DNA from: Bradyrhizobium barranii subsp. barranii
Lineage (GTDB): Bacteria > Pseudomonadota > Alphaproteobacteria > Rhizobiales > Xanthobacteraceae
NCBI RefSeq assembly: GCF_017565645.3
Contig: NZ_CP086136.1
Span: 434,001 to 498,000 of the forward strand
Direction: 5' to 3'
Length of the DNA stretch: 64,000 nucleotides
Each line of letters opens with the position of its first letter. Position 1 is the first letter of the stretch. Of the stretch, positions 44,815-55,771 are shown piece by piece. The position numbers were made by a program, and so were the translations under genes. The notes beneath the pieces were generated by a model. It was not told where the DNA came from and searched no databases. It saw only the letters and a program-made list of their open reading frames with translations.

Positions 44815-45296
44815 CACGCGCGGTGATAGGGGTGGCCGGCCAGAATGGTGGCGGCCCGATAAAGCTGTTCCAGAAGCATGACGCGGACCATTTGGTGCGG
44901 CCAGGTCGCAGAGCCGAACGCGATCGCGAGCTTGGCCTTACGGCGCAATTCGGGCGAAAGTCCGTCCGCCCCTCCGATCACGAAGATAGTATGTCCGGCA
45001 CCCTCGTCGCGCCAGCGCCCGAGGTGCCGTGCGAATACGGTGGAGTCGAGATTCTGGCCGCGCTCGTCCAGCGCCACCAGGATCGATTTTTCCGGGATGT
45101 GCGCACCGATCGCCGCGGCCTCTTCGGCCATCCGTGTCGCGGTGTCGCGCGCGCGGCTTTCGGGGATTTCGTGGATGGTGAGCTCGCGGAATCCGAGCTT
45201 GCGGCCGGCTTCGTCGAACCGCTCGAAATAGCGGTCGGCAAGCTCCCGTTCGGGGCCCTGCTTCAGCCGGCCCACCGCAATGACAGCAACGCGCAT
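44814..45296 (-). CDS. rlmH: 23S rRNA (pseudouridine-1915-N3) methyltransferase RlmH
   Basis: A 160-residue SPOUT methyltransferase that modifies helix 69 of 23S rRNA. The SAM-binding trefoil-knot region is FVIGGADGLSPELRRKAKLAIAFGSATWPHQMVRVMLLEQLYRA, and the protein ends HPYHRA, all family hallmarks. The ATG at 45294-45296 (MRVAVIAVGRLK) is the standard start. It is grouped with rsfS, as in many bacteria. Confidence 0.96.
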   Translation of the reverse strand: MRVAVIAVGRLKQGPERELADRYFERFDEAGRKLGFRELTIHEIPESRARDTATRMAEEAAAIGAHIPEKSILVALDERGQNLDSTVFARHLGRWRDEGAGHTIFVIGGADGLSPELRRKAKLAIAFGSATWPHQMVRVMLLEQLYRAATILAGHPYHRA

Positions 45297-45389
45297 GATA
45301 TCTTCAGGTCGTGTTTCAAGACCGCGCGCAGTATGCGCGCGCACGACGCTAGCATGCGCGTCAGCCGATTCGAAATCGGCTCGATGAGC

Positions 45390-45812
45390 CTAGATCGCCT
45401 TCGCCGCCCCTGGGCCCTGGGTGTACAATCTCTCGAGATTGTAGAACTCGCGGACCTCGGGTCTGAACACGTGCACGATCACATCGCCGGAATCGATCAG
45501 CACCCAGTCGCAATTGGGCAAGCCCTCGACGTGGATGTTCCTGATGCCGTTTTCCTTGAGGCCTTTGGCGACGTTGTCCGCGATCGCGCCGACATGCCGG
45601 TTCACCCGGCCGGTGGTAACGATCATGTAGTCGGAGTACGCCGATTTGCCGCGAAGGTCGATGGTGACCGTCTCTTCCGCCTTCATGTCGTCGAGGCGGG
45701 AGAGGATCAGGCTCAGCGTCTTGTCGGCGTCGGGTTGCGCCTTCAAGGCCGCAGCTTTGGTCGATGTTTTACGCGCCGGTTTCGCTACCTTGGGTAAAAC
45801 AGACTTGGACAA
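45390..45812 (-). CDS. rsfS: Ribosome silencing factor RsfS
   Basis: A 140-residue (from TTG) protein that binds L14 and blocks subunit joining in starvation. The core IDLRGKSAYSDYMIVTTGRVNRHVGAIADNV and GDVIVHVFRPEVREFYNLERLY is the RsfS signature, after a basic N-terminal extension. No ATG is available before the conserved core. TTG at 45812 has no ribosome-binding site, while a CTG five codons earlier (45825-45827) has AAGGAA six bases upstream; an in-frame stop lies just before that. The true start may therefore be the CTG. Confidence 0.92.
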   Translation of the reverse strand: MSKSVLPKVAKPARKTSTKAAALKAQPDADKTLSLILSRLDDMKAEETVTIDLRGKSAYSDYMIVTTGRVNRHVGAIADNVAKGLKENGIRNIHVEGLPNCDWVLIDSGDVIVHVFRPEVREFYNLERLYTQGPGAAKAI

Positions 45813-45954
45813 TACAGATGTGGTCAGGGACCATTCCTTTCACTGTATCGCGAACGCCGAATCCGACGCTCACTGGTTACACTACATCATGTGGGGTTAA
45901 GGGTTTCAATATGCCAGAGAGTCTGAAATCCCCACAACGTCCACACACTCCGTC

Positions 45955-46599
45955 TCACTTCGGACCTTTCCAGCTCCCGTCCGGGTTCCGCAAGCCGGTC
46001 GAGGACAGGTTCAGTTTCAACCCCGTCAGAAAGACCCAGGCCGGCGCCGGCCGATCCGGAAGCAATGCCGCGTCCGTCTCGGGCACGCGGTAGCGTGCAA
46101 GGGCCTGGGCAGCGGGCGAGGCGAGGGCGCGAAAACTCTGCGGCGGGCGATCGATGACCGCAATCGGCACCTGGTCGGCGATGCGCCGCCAGTGCTGCCA
46201 ACGATGGAATTGAGCGAGATTGTCGGCGCCCATGATCCAGACAAAGCGCAGGCCGCTGAGGCGGCGGCGCAAGGTGTTGATCGTGTCGATAGTATAACGG
46301 GTACGAATGACGGATTCGAGACAGCTCACCTCGATCCTGGGATCGTCGGCGACGTCGCGCGCGGCCTGCATGCGCGCGCCGAGCTCATGCAGCGTGCCGT
46401 TCTCCTTGAGCGGATTGCCCGGCGTCACGAGCCACCACACGCGGTCGAGTCGGAGGCGTTTCAGCGCGAACTGGCTGATGGCGCGATGGGCCTCGTGCGG
46501 CGGATTGAACGAGCCGCCGAGCAGGCCGATGCGCATGCCTTCGGTGTAGGGCGGAATGGCCTGCGCGAAGAAACGTGGCGCGACGAAATTGTTACTCAA
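45955..46599 (-). CDS. nadD: Nicotinate-mononucleotide adenylyltransferase
   Basis: The NAD-synthesis enzyme that adenylates nicotinate mononucleotide. The nucleotidyltransferase motif [19 protein letters not shown] and the C-terminal [15 protein letters not shown] and [14 protein letters not shown] segments are diagnostic; SSTGLR near the end is the ISSTxIR-type motif. Length is 214 residues from the TTG at 46599, or 193 from the ATG at 46536; the choice is unresolved. It lies between rsfS and proA in the usual obg-proBA-nadD-rsfS order. Confidence 0.95.
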   Translation of the reverse strand: MSNNFVAPRFFAQAIPPYTEGMRIGLLGGSFNPPHEAHRAISQFALKRLRLDRVWWLVTPGNPLKENGTLHELGARMQAARDVADDPRIEVSCLESVIRTRYTIDTINTLRRRLSGLRFVWIMGADNLAQFHRWQHWRRIADQVPIAVIDRPPQSFRALASPAAQALARYRVPETDAALLPDRPAPAWVFLTGLKLNLSSTGLRNPDGSWKGPK

Positions 46600-46622
46600 T
46601 GCCCCACGCCTCGCGACATGAC

Positions 46623-47918
46623 TTACGGCCGCGTCTGACCTGTGCCGTGGACGCGATATTTGAAGCTCGTGAGCTGCTCGGCGCCGACAGGACCACGGGC
46701 GTGGAATCGACCGGTGGCGATGCCGATCTCGGCGCCGAAACCGAACTCGCCGCCATCGGCGAACTGCGTTGAGGCATTGTGCAGCACGATCGCGGAATCA
46801 ACCTCGCTCAGGAATTTCCTCGCAGCAGCCTCATCCGCGCTCACGATCGCGTCGGTGTGATGCGAGCCGTGGTTCTGGATATGCGCGATCGCGCCGTCGA
46901 CACCGTCCACCACCTTCGCCGCGATGATCGCGTCAAGATATTCAGTGTCCCAATCGTCTTCGCTGGCAGCCTTGACGCGCGCATCGGTCTTCTGCACGGC
47001 GTCGTCGCCGCGCACTTCGCAGCCGGCCTCGATCAGCATCTCGACCAGCGGCTTCAGGTTTTTGGCGGCGGCGGCGCGATCGACCAGCAGCGTCTCGGCC
47101 GCGCCGCAGACGCCGGTGCGGCGCATCTTGGCGTTGAGCACGATCGACTTCGCCATGGCGAGGTCGGCGCTGGCATCGATATAGACGTGGTTGACGCCTT
47201 CGAGATGCGCGAACACGGGCACGCGGGCCTCCTGCTCGACGCGCGCGACGAGGCTCTTGCCTCCGCGCGGAACGATCACGTCGATGGCGCTGTCCAGCCC
47301 TGACAGCATCATGCCGACCGCCGCGCGGTCGCGCGTCGGCACCAGCGTGATCGCCGCTTCGGGGAGCCCGGCGTCACGCAGGCCCTGGACGAGACATTCA
47401 TGGATCGCGCGGCACGAACGAAAACTGTCGGAGCCGCCGCGCAGGATCACGGCATTGCCGGATTTCAGGCACAGCACGCCGGCATCCGCCGCAACGTTCG
47501 GCCGGCTCTCGAAGATCACGCCGACGACGCCGAGCGGAACGCGCACGCGCTCGATGGTCATGCCGTTCGGCCGCTGCCAGCTCTCGGTGACGATGCCGAT
47601 CGGATCGGCGATGCCGCGCACGATACCGATGCCCTCGGCCATCGACTCGACGCGCGCAGGTGTCAGTGTCAGGCGGTCGATGAAGGAGGCGATCATGGTG
47701 CCCGAGGCGCGGGCCTCCGCGACGTCCTCGGCATTGGCGGCAAGGATCGCGGCAGAGTTCGCGCGGATCGCCCGCTCCATGGCCTCGAGCGCCCGGTTCT
47801 TCTGCTCCGGCGGCGCCAGCGCCAGCACGCGCGCGGCAGCGCGGGCACGGGCGGCGAGATCGGACATCAGCGCCTGGAGATCGGCATTGCCGTCGACGGC
47901 TTTGAGGGGGGCGGCCAT
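46623..47918 (-). CDS. proA: Gamma-glutamyl phosphate reductase
   Basis: Second enzyme of proline synthesis, reducing gamma-glutamyl phosphate to the semialdehyde with NADPH. The length of 431 residues is normal. Aldehyde-dehydrogenase-fold motifs include [42 protein letters not shown] and the catalytic cysteine in [13 protein letters not shown]; the C-terminus contains [19 protein letters not shown]. It follows proB on the same strand after a 146-base gap. Confidence 0.97.
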   Translation of the reverse strand: MAAPLKAVDGNADLQALMSDLAARARAAARVLALAPPEQKNRALEAMERAIRANSAAILAANAEDVAEARASGTMIASFIDRLTLTPARVESMAEGIGIVRGIADPIGIVTESWQRPNGMTIERVRVPLGVVGVIFESRPNVAADAGVLCLKSGNAVILRGGSDSFRSCRAIHECLVQGLRDAGLPEAAITLVPTRDRAAVGMMLSGLDSAIDVIVPRGGKSLVARVEQEARVPVFAHLEGVNHVYIDASADLAMAKSIVLNAKMRRTGVCGAAETLLVDRAAAAKNLKPLVEMLIEAGCEVRGDDAVQKTDARVKAASEDDWDTEYLDAIIAAKVVDGVDGAIAHIQNHGSHHTDAIVSADEAAARKFLSEVDSAIVLHNASTQFADGGEFGFGAEIGIATGRFHARGPVGAEQLTSFKYRVHGTGQTRP

Positions 47919-48064
47919 TGGAGCTTCAACCTTCTGCTAAGGCGGTGTCCTAGCATGGAAATCCCGCGTCTGCGAAGGGTCGGGAGGGTATGGCTGGTCT
48001 CTCCGGCGAGGCGCCGGCTGGGTCATTGGCCCAGCAAATTCGGTGAAAAGGGCCGTCGCGGCCC

Positions 48065-49186
48065 TTACCCGCCCACCACCAGATCGTCGCGGTGGATCAT
48101 CTCGGACCTCCCGCTGATGCCGAGGATCGCCATCACGTCCGGGGACGAGCGGCCCTTGATCCGCTCGGCGACCTCGGCATCGTAGGCGATCAGGCCGCGG
48201 CCGACCTCGCTGGTATCAGGACCGCGCACGATCACCGCATCGCCGCGGGCGAACTGGCCTTCCACCTTGATCACGCCGGCCGGCAGCAGGCTGGCGCCGG
48301 CACGCAGCGCCGTCACGGCGCCGGCATCGATGGTCAGCGTGCCCTTCGGCTCCAGCGTGCCCGCGATCCACCGTTTGCGCGAGGTGATGGGGTTGGCCGG
48401 CGTCAGGAACCAGGTGCAGCGGCCGCCGTCGGCGATCGCCTGCAGGGGATGCTCGATCTTGCCCGAGGCGATCAGCATATGCGTGCCGCCGGTCGTGGCG
48501 ATCTTCGCGGCCTCGACCTTGGTTCGCATGCCGCCGCGCGACAGCTCAGACTCGGCGTCGCCTGCCACGGCCTCGATCTCGGAGGAGATGCTGTCGACCA
48601 CGGGAATGAGTTTTGCGTTCGGATTGTTCTTCGGCGGGGCGTCGTAGAGCCCGTCGATATCGGACAGCAGCACCAGCAAATCGGCGCTCGCCATGGTGGC
48701 GACGCGCGCGGCGAGGCGGTCATTGTCGCCGTAGCGGATCTCGTTGGTGGCGACCGTGTCGTTCTCGTTGATGACGGGGATCGCGCGCCATTCCAGCAGC
48801 TTGCCGATGGTGGAGCGCGCGTTGAGATAGCGGCGGCGCTCCTCGGTGTCCTGGAGCGTGACCAGGATCTGCCCCGCGCCGATGCCGTGGGCGCCGAGCA
48901 CCTCTGACCAGATCCGCGCCAGCGCGATCTGGCCGACGGCGGCGGCCGCCTGGCTCTCCTCCAGCTTCAGCGGGCCACGCGGCAATTTCAGCCGGCTGCG
49001 GCCGAGTGCGATCGAGCCCGAGGACACCACGAGCACGTCGCGGCCCTCGCGATGCAGCTTGGCCATGTCGTCGGCGAGCGCGGCGAGCCAGGAGGCGCGC
49101 ACCTCGCCCTTGTCGGAATCGACCAGCAGGGCGGAGCCGACCTTGACGACGATGCGGCGGAATTGACTGAGTTCGGGGCTGGCCAT
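48065..49186 (-). CDS. proB: Glutamate 5-kinase
   Basis: First enzyme of proline synthesis, 373 residues. The amino-acid-kinase domain shows [51 protein letters not shown] and [14 protein letters not shown] ([14 protein letters not shown]). A PUA domain makes up the C-terminal third ([24 protein letters not shown]). Proline feedback normally acts on the kinase domain. Upstream, toward obgE, two unrelated genes interrupt the common obgE-proB adjacency. Confidence 0.97.
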   Translation of the reverse strand: MASPELSQFRRIVVKVGSALLVDSDKGEVRASWLAALADDMAKLHREGRDVLVVSSGSIALGRSRLKLPRGPLKLEESQAAAAVGQIALARIWSEVLGAHGIGAGQILVTLQDTEERRRYLNARSTIGKLLEWRAIPVINENDTVATNEIRYGDNDRLAARVATMASADLLVLLSDIDGLYDAPPKNNPNAKLIPVVDSISSEIEAVAGDAESELSRGGMRTKVEAAKIATTGGTHMLIASGKIEHPLQAIADGGRCTWFLTPANPITSRKRWIAGTLEPKGTLTIDAGAVTALRAGASLLPAGVIKVEGQFARGDAVIVRGPDTSEVGRGLIAYDAEVAERIKGRSSPDVMAILGISGRSEMIHRDDLVVGG

Positions 49187-49382
49187 GTGTGTATGCGTTG
49201 GCGCGTGTGACGAATTGCTCGGGCTCGGGAACGGCGGAGCAAATAAGCGGCGCCGGTTAAGGCCTGCTTTTGCAGCAGGACGATGGCCGGCGCAAGGCGG
49301 CTAAAATGGTAAACGGCGCTTGTCCGGGAAGCTCGCCTGGCTCTAATTGTCGCCAACCATAATGGGCTGAAAGAGGAAACCG

Positions 49383-50348
49383 ATGGATCGCCGCAACTTC
49401 ATCGCCGGATGTCTCGGGTTGCCGCTGTTGGCGCAGGCAGGCGGATCGCAAGCGCAGGCCGGGCTGACAAAGATGATCTTCCCGTTCGCGGCGGGAGCGG
49501 GCGGCGACACGCTGTGCCGGCTGATCGCGCAGGAGATGGCGCCGGCGCTGCAGCGGACCATCGTGGTCGAGAACCGTACCGGCGGCGACGGCCTGATCGG
49601 CATCAAGGCGGTGAAGGGCGCGAGTGCCGACGGCAGCATGGTGCTGGTGACGACGGGCCCCACCATGTACCTGCTGCCGATGGTGGAGACGACGCCGAGC
49701 TTCGACACGGCGAAGGATTTCATGCCGGTGTCGCTGTTGGCGCGGTTCGAATTCGCAGTCGTGATCGGCCCGGCGATTGACGCTGCCGATTTCAAGTCAT
49801 TCGTGGCGTGGCTGAAGGCGCATCCGGACAAGACGACGTTCGGGGTGCCGAGCAACGGCACCATTCCGCATTTCGTGGGCTCCAAGCTCGAGAAGGATCT
49901 CGGCATTCCCTTGACCCGCGTGCCCTATCGCGGGAGCGCGCCTATCCTCAACGATCTCATCGGCGGCCATCTGTCGTTCGGCATCGTGACATTGGCCGAT
50001 GCGCTGCCGCAGCACCGCGCCAAGGGCGTGAAGATCATCGCGGTCGCGAGCGCGGAACGTTCGCCGTTCGCACCCGAGGTCCCGGCGCTGAAGGAGAGCG
50101 GCATCGATCTCGTCGCGGATGCCTGGTACGGCATGTGGCTTCCCGCCGGCAGCCCGCCGGACTTCGCCGGCAAGCTCGGCGCCGCCGCGAGTGCCGCGCT
50201 CGCCAAGCCCGAGGTGAAGGAAAAGCTCACCGCGATCGGGCTGATCCCGGTCGGCAGCACCGCGGATGGCCTGACCAAGGAGCTCGCCGCCAACACGGCG
50301 TTCTGGCAGCCGATCGTGAAGGCGACGGGGTACAAGATCGAGAATTAG
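49383..50348 (+). CDS. Tripartite tricarboxylate transporter (Bug-family) substrate-binding protein
   Basis: A 321-residue periplasmic binding protein of the TctC/Bug family. An RR-containing signal peptide (MDRRNFIAGCLGLPLLAQAGGSQAQA) may be Tat type. The mature domain has IIFPFAAGAGGDTLCRLIAQ-like (MIFPFAAGAGGDTLCR), ENRTGGDGLIGIKAV, VPYRGSAPILNDLIGGHLSFGI and AWYGMWLPAGSPPDF, all typical of Bug proteins. No TctA/TctB membrane genes are near, which is common for orphan Bugs. It is divergent from proB; the ligand is unknown. Confidence 0.92.
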   Translation: MDRRNFIAGCLGLPLLAQAGGSQAQAGLTKMIFPFAAGAGGDTLCRLIAQEMAPALQRTIVVENRTGGDGLIGIKAVKGASADGSMVLVTTGPTMYLLPMVETTPSFDTAKDFMPVSLLARFEFAVVIGPAIDAADFKSFVAWLKAHPDKTTFGVPSNGTIPHFVGSKLEKDLGIPLTRVPYRGSAPILNDLIGGHLSFGIVTLADALPQHRAKGVKIIAVASAERSPFAPEVPALKESGIDLVADAWYGMWLPAGSPPDFAGKLGAAASAALAKPEVKEKLTAIGLIPVGSTADGLTKELAANTAFWQPIVKATGYKIEN

Positions 50349-50367
50349 GCCTAGCGTCCAACTCTAT

Positions 50368-50480
50368 CCCCTCATCCTGAGGAGCGCGCTCTCGCGCGCG
50401 TCTCGAAGGATGAAAGGCCCGGCTGCGAGCGGGGGCCTTCATGGTTCGAGACGGCGCTGTCGCGCCTCCTCACCATGAGG
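50368..50480. repeat. Dispersed intergenic palindromic repeat, family A
   Basis: Starts CCCTCATCCTGAGGAGCGCG and ends GCGCCTCCTCACCATGAGG, with TCGAAGGATG and CATGGTTCGAGAC inside. It is an inverted copy of 6213-6344 and fills the gap between the convergent Bug and sulfatase genes. Confidence 0.7.
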
Positions 50481-50481
50481 A

Positions 50482-52116
50482 TTACATCTTCGCGCGCTGC
50501 GCGATGCCGTCCTTGATCGACGCGAGCTCGGCTTCGTCCCAGACGCCGATCAAAATGCCGCCCTTCACCTGGAGCTGGTTGTCGGCATAGTTCGCAATCT
50601 TCTCGCGCGGCGTGGTGATGTGGTCGTTGGGATGTAGGGCCCAGTCGAACAGCTCGGCCTGAAGGCGCGCGATGATGCCGGCACACTCCGGATCGTCGCC
50701 GCGATCCAGAAACTCTTTCGGATCGGTTTCGAGATCGTACAGCATCGGACGGAAGCCGGAGGCGTGGATGTATTTCCAGCGGCCGTCGAACACCATGAAT
50801 AGGCGGCAGCGTTCGATCGGCTGGTTCAGCTTCAGCCGCACATCCTGCATGGCGTAGTCGTATTCAGAGAATGCGACCTTGCGCCAGTCGGACGGCCTCT
50901 CGCCGCGCAGCAGCGGCAGCAGCGAGCGTCCTTCGAGGATGTGGCCCGGCACCTTGCCGCCGAAATAATCGACGAAGGTCGGCGCGAGATCGATGCCTTC
51001 CACCAGCGCGTCGCTGCGCGTGCCACGCGTGGCGTCGGCTTCGCTGGAGGGATCGATGACGATCAGCGGAATTTTCGCCGACTGTTCGTGGAACAGATCC
51101 TTCTCGCCCATCCAGTGATCGCCGAGATAGTCGCCATGATCGGAGGTGAACACGATCATGGTGGTGTCCAGCAGGCCGCGCGCCTCCAAAAACTTCATCA
51201 GCACGCCCATCTGGTCGTCGATCTGGGTGATCAGGCCCATATAGGTCGGGATCACCTTCTCGCGGGCCTCGTCGCGCGCCATGTTGCGGGAGTAGCGCAT
51301 GTCCATATAGGCGCCGAACACCGGATGCGGATTCTGGCGTTCGCGCTCGGAGCGGATCACCGGGATCATGTCATCGGTCGAATACATGCTCGCATAGGGC
51401 TCGGGCGCGATATAGGGCCAGTGCGGCTTGATGTAGGACAGATGCAGGCACCACGGCCTGCCGTCGGTCTCGGCCTCGCTGATGAAGTCCATCGCGCGCC
51501 GCGTCATGTAGGGCGTCTCAGAGTGTTCGTCCGGCACGCGCGCGGCCTTGTCGGCATGCACCAGCAGCCAGCCGTTCTGCAACGAGCCGTCGTCCGCTGC
51601 GCCTGAATTCGCCCAATGCTCCCAGGGATTGGTCGCCTCGAATCCCTGGCCGCGCAGGTACTCATCGTATTTCGGGCGCGGCCGTCCGGTCGGATGCAGG
51701 CCGTCGTCACGCTCATAAGGCTCGAACCCGCATTCGGCGACGTGCACGCCGATCATCGATTCCGGCGGGATGCCGAGCGCCTTCATGCCCTCGAGATCGG
51801 GCGCCATGTGGGTCTTGCCGACCAGCACGTTGCGCACGCCGATCTTTTTGAGGTGGTCGCCGAGCGTGGGCTCGCCGACGCGCAGCGGCCAGCCGTTCCA
51901 GTGCGAGCCGTGCGAGCGCATGTAGCGTCCGGTGTAGAACGACATCCGCGACGGGCCGCAGATCGGCGACTGCACATACGCCTTGCTGAACAGCACGCCG
52001 CGCTTGGCCATGGCGTCGATGTTGGGCGTCTTCAGTGTGGGATGGCCGGTGCAGCCGAGATAGTCGTAGCGAAGCTGGTCGCACATGATCCAGAGAACGT
52101 TCTTCGCGCGCGCCAT
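50482..52116 (-). CDS. Sulfatase-superfamily hydrolase, phosphonate monoester hydrolase-like
   Basis: A 544-residue alkaline-phosphatase-superfamily enzyme without a signal peptide, so cytoplasmic. Metal-binding N-terminus KNVLWIMCDQLRYDYLG; the CxPSR formylglycine motif at residues 53-57 (CGPSR); MIVFTSDHGDYLGDH for the second metal set; and LHLSYIKPHWPYIAPEPY. Overall layout (DDMIPVIRSERE, YMGLITQIDDQMG, SDWRKVAFSEYDY) is close to Rhizobium phosphonate monoester hydrolases, which also act on phosphodiesters and sulfate esters. The physiological substrate is unknown. An anaerobic or FGE-type maturase is not in the window. Confidence 0.9.
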   Translation of the reverse strand: MARAKNVLWIMCDQLRYDYLGCTGHPTLKTPNIDAMAKRGVLFSKAYVQSPICGPSRMSFYTGRYMRSHGSHWNGWPLRVGEPTLGDHLKKIGVRNVLVGKTHMAPDLEGMKALGIPPESMIGVHVAECGFEPYERDDGLHPTGRPRPKYDEYLRGQGFEATNPWEHWANSGAADDGSLQNGWLLVHADKAARVPDEHSETPYMTRRAMDFISEAETDGRPWCLHLSYIKPHWPYIAPEPYASMYSTDDMIPVIRSERERQNPHPVFGAYMDMRYSRNMARDEAREKVIPTYMGLITQIDDQMGVLMKFLEARGLLDTTMIVFTSDHGDYLGDHWMGEKDLFHEQSAKIPLIVIDPSSEADATRGTRSDALVEGIDLAPTFVDYFGGKVPGHILEGRSLLPLLRGERPSDWRKVAFSEYDYAMQDVRLKLNQPIERCRLFMVFDGRWKYIHASGFRPMLYDLETDPKEFLDRGDDPECAGIIARLQAELFDWALHPNDHITTPREKIANYADNQLQVKGGILIGVWDEAELASIKDGIAQRAKM

Positions 52117-52211
52117 GCTTCGCCCCTGCCGTTTCTTGATCTTTTAATGCTGCGCTATCGCGCCAGCGAAGACAAGCCGCGATGCGCGTACCCGCGGCCG
52201 CGCACTCCGCT

Positions 52212-52339
52212 GTCGTCCCTGCGAAAGCAGGGTCCCATAACCCCAAGACGTAGTTTTGCGAAGGCTCGTTGTTCGGTACTACAACCGTCCGCAATCGAAA
52301 GATCACGCGGTATGGGTCCCCGCTTTCGCGGGGACGACG
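52212..52339. repeat. Intergenic inverted repeat, family H
   Basis: The left end GTCGTCCCTGCGAAAGCAGG and right end CCCGCTTTCGCGGGGACGAC are complementary in most positions, with GGTCCCATAACCCC and GGTATGGGTCCCC inside. It fills the gap between obgE and the sulfatase gene. Confidence 0.7.
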
Positions 52340-52352
52340 GCGGGGAGAGAGT

Positions 52353-53435
<1,083 letters not shown>

Positions 53436-53478
53436 TTATCCCTGAATCGGCCGAATTTCCGCGAATTTGGCCCCGTGC

Positions 53479-53967
53479 TTAACCTGCAGGCCGTCTCCGG
53501 ATCAGGAATTTCTGCGTCCCCTCCAGCACCAGCTCCTTGCGCTGGTTGAATACGGTGCTTTTGAGCGTCACCGCGCCGGTCGTGCGACCCGGCACCAGCT
53601 CCGTGACCTCGAGCGCCGGATAGATGGTGTCGTCGGCGAACACCGGTTTGAGGAACCGGCTCGATTGCTCGAGGAAGCCGACCAGGGAGTCCTCGACCAT
53701 GAACGGAAACAGGCCTGCGCCGGGCGCCGTGTGGATCAAGGTCTGGAAGCCGTGGGCGAGCAGGTGCGGCATGCCGCGGCTGCGGCAATATTCCACGTCG
53801 TAATGCACGGGATGGGTGTCGCCGCTCGCGGTCTGGAAGGCGGCGAACACCGCCGAGGTCTGGGTGCGGCTCGGCAGCACGAAGCGCTCGCCGACCACGA
53901 AATCCTCAAACCAGCGTTGCGCGGGGATCATGCGATGCCGGGTCGGGTCGAAGTCGGTCATGTCCAT
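53479..53967 (-). CDS. MaoC-family (R)-hydratase-like protein
   Basis: A 162-residue hot-dog-fold protein. The hydratase-2 catalytic pair Asp/His is visible in SGDTHPVHYDVEYCRSRGMPHLLAHGFQTL. Other features are RWFEDFVVGERFVLPSRTQT at the N-terminus and LEVTELVPGRTTGAVTLKSTVFNQ. Members hydrate enoyl-CoA or related thioesters. Starts at 53988, 53967 and 53961 are all possible; the second is used. It lies between obgE and a divergent DMT transporter. Confidence 0.88.
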   Translation of the reverse strand: MDMTDFDPTRHRMIPAQRWFEDFVVGERFVLPSRTQTSAVFAAFQTASGDTHPVHYDVEYCRSRGMPHLLAHGFQTLIHTAPGAGLFPFMVEDSLVGFLEQSSRFLKPVFADDTIYPALEVTELVPGRTTGAVTLKSTVFNQRKELVLEGTQKFLIRRRPAG

Positions 53968-54079
53968 GCTCTCTAGTTGGGGAGGCATCTATCGCTATCG
54001 CGCCGCGAAGAGTGCGACAATCCGTTCAATCAGCAGATGCGGGCTTGTCCGGCGCGCCCACGTGATTAAAACGGCGCCA

Positions 54080-54994
54080 ATGCCCTTCTTCAAGAATCTC
54101 TCCGCCTATGACGACCGCTCCGCACGCCTGGCCGGCATTGCGCTGATGGTGCTGTCGATCTTCATGTTCTCGTTCGGCGACGCCATGGGCAAGTTCCTCG
54201 TCGGGACCTATTCGGTGGGGCAGCTCTTGTTCCTGCGCGCCTGCGCGGCGCTACTACTGCTGTCGCCGCTGGTCTGGCGGCAGCGTCACCAGTTTCTGCA
54301 TCTGGAGCGGCCATGGCTCCAGCTGTTCCGCGTCGTGCTGTCGACGCTGGAAGTGGCCGCTTTCTTCCTCGCGACGGTCTATCTGCCGCTCGCCGACGTC
54401 ATCACCTATTATCTCGCCGGCCCGATCTTCGTCACCGCGATGTCGGCGATCTTTCTGGGCGAGAAGGTCGGCTGGCGGCGCTGGACAGCGATCCTGATCG
54501 GCTTCTGCGGCGTGCTGATCGCGTTGCGGCCGTCGGCGCAGACGGTCAGCCTGCCGGCGCTGATCGCGCTCGGCGGCAGCCTGTCGTTTGCGACGCTGAT
54601 GCTGATCACGCGCAGCCTGCGCAAGACGCCCGACATCGTGATGGCGTCGTCGCAATTCATCGGCACGTTCTCGCTGGGTGCGGTGCTGTCGGCATTCCAC
54701 TGGGTGCCGCCGACACCGGGTAGCCTCGCGATCTTCGCGCTGGCGGGTTGCGTCTCGGTGACGGCGCTGTTCTGCGTCAACCGCTCGCTCAAGCTGGCAC
54801 CGGCGAGCGTCGTGGTGCCCTATCAATATTCGATGATCGTCTGGGCCGTGATCTTCGGCTTCGTCGTGTTCGGCGACGTGCCGTCGATTGCCACCATCAT
54901 CGGCGCCGCCATCATCATCGGCGCCGGGTTCTACATCTACTTGCGGGAGCGCGATCTCGGCCGCCCGAGCAACGAGGTGAATCCGCCAGCGTAG
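54080..54994 (+). CDS. DMT superfamily (EamA) transporter
   Basis: A 304-residue inner-membrane protein with about ten hydrophobic helices and two EamA repeats. The first begins ARLAGIALMVLSIFMFSFGDAMGKFLVG; ITYYLAGPIFVTAMSAIFLGEKVGWRRWTAILIGFCGVLIALRP closes it and LPALIALGGSLSFATLMLITRSL opens the second. The C-terminus is charged. Such proteins export metabolites or amino acids; the substrate is unknown. The ATG at 54080 is the first that gives a membrane-protein N-terminus. Confidence 0.93.
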   Translation: MPFFKNLSAYDDRSARLAGIALMVLSIFMFSFGDAMGKFLVGTYSVGQLLFLRACAALLLLSPLVWRQRHQFLHLERPWLQLFRVVLSTLEVAAFFLATVYLPLADVITYYLAGPIFVTAMSAIFLGEKVGWRRWTAILIGFCGVLIALRPSAQTVSLPALIALGGSLSFATLMLITRSLRKTPDIVMASSQFIGTFSLGAVLSAFHWVPPTPGSLAIFALAGCVSVTALFCVNRSLKLAPASVVVPYQYSMIVWAVIFGFVVFGDVPSIATIIGAAIIIGAGFYIYLRERDLGRPSNEVNPPA

Positions 54995-55034
54995 CTCTTA
55001 CCCTCCCCTGGAGGGGAGGGTAAGCAACTGCGCG

Positions 55035-55628
55035 CTACCTCATGCGTCTCGCACTGCTCCAGTTCTTCAGCGACGACCACACGCCGCGTGACAGGCGGAA
55101 GCAATCGACCGGCGTGGACGAGCCCAGCGCGAGGAAGCGATGCAGCTGGACGCCGCTCCACTGGAAGCCGCACTTCTCCAGCACGTTGCGCGAGGCCGGA
55201 TTGGTGACGCGCGCACCGGCATAGAGATGATCGTCCTCGAACTCCTCGAAGAAGAAATCGATCGCGCCGCGCGCCGCTTCGGTCGCAAAGCCCTGGCCCC
55301 AATGCTCGACGCCGAGCCAGTAGCCGAGTTCGGCATTGTCGGGCGTGGAGCGGTCGACGCCGACCATGCCGACCGGCCCGGTGTCGTGCTCGATCAGGAA
55401 CACGGTCTCGCTGCCGAGCGCGGCCGTGGCACGGACGAATTCGACGGCGTCGTCTTGCGAATAGGGGTGTGGAAGGCGACGGGTGTTTTCCGCGACACGG
55501 CGGTCGTTGGCGAGGTGGGCGATGGTCCTGACGTCGGCGAGAGTCGGGCGCCGCAACGTCAGCCGCTCGGTGGCGACGACGCTCGGTCTCGCCTCCCGCA
55601 AGGTCACGCCCGAGAAATCCTGCAACAT
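55035..55628 (-). CDS. GNAT acetyltransferase, RimJ/RimL-like
   Basis: A 197-residue acetyltransferase from the ATG at 55626-55628 (MLQDFSGVTLREARPSVVATERLTLRRPTLAD). The pattern ERLTLRRPTLADVRTIAHLANDRRVAENTRRLPHPY and ELGYWLGVEHWGQGFATEAARGAIDFFFEEF, then NPASRNVLEKCGFQ, is typical of the RimJ/RimL protein N-acetyltransferase branch. It lies next to rpmA and rplU, a frequent Rhizobiales context, which suggests a ribosomal-protein or similar target; that is inference. Confidence 0.9.
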   Translation of the reverse strand: MLQDFSGVTLREARPSVVATERLTLRRPTLADVRTIAHLANDRRVAENTRRLPHPYSQDDAVEFVRATAALGSETVFLIEHDTGPVGMVGVDRSTPDNAELGYWLGVEHWGQGFATEAARGAIDFFFEEFEDDHLYAGARVTNPASRNVLEKCGFQWSGVQLHRFLALGSSTPVDCFRLSRGVWSSLKNWSSARRMR

Positions 55629-55771
55629 GTCCGGCTCCGTCAAAGTCACTAAGTGAAAAGTGAGCAAGTCAAACGAAAGGGGAGGCCGGTTTCCCTGCCT
55701 CCCCTGGAGCCGTCTTGTGGACTCCGCCGGTTCGGTCAAGGACCCGGCGGACTCCAAATTTGGTCCACCGT

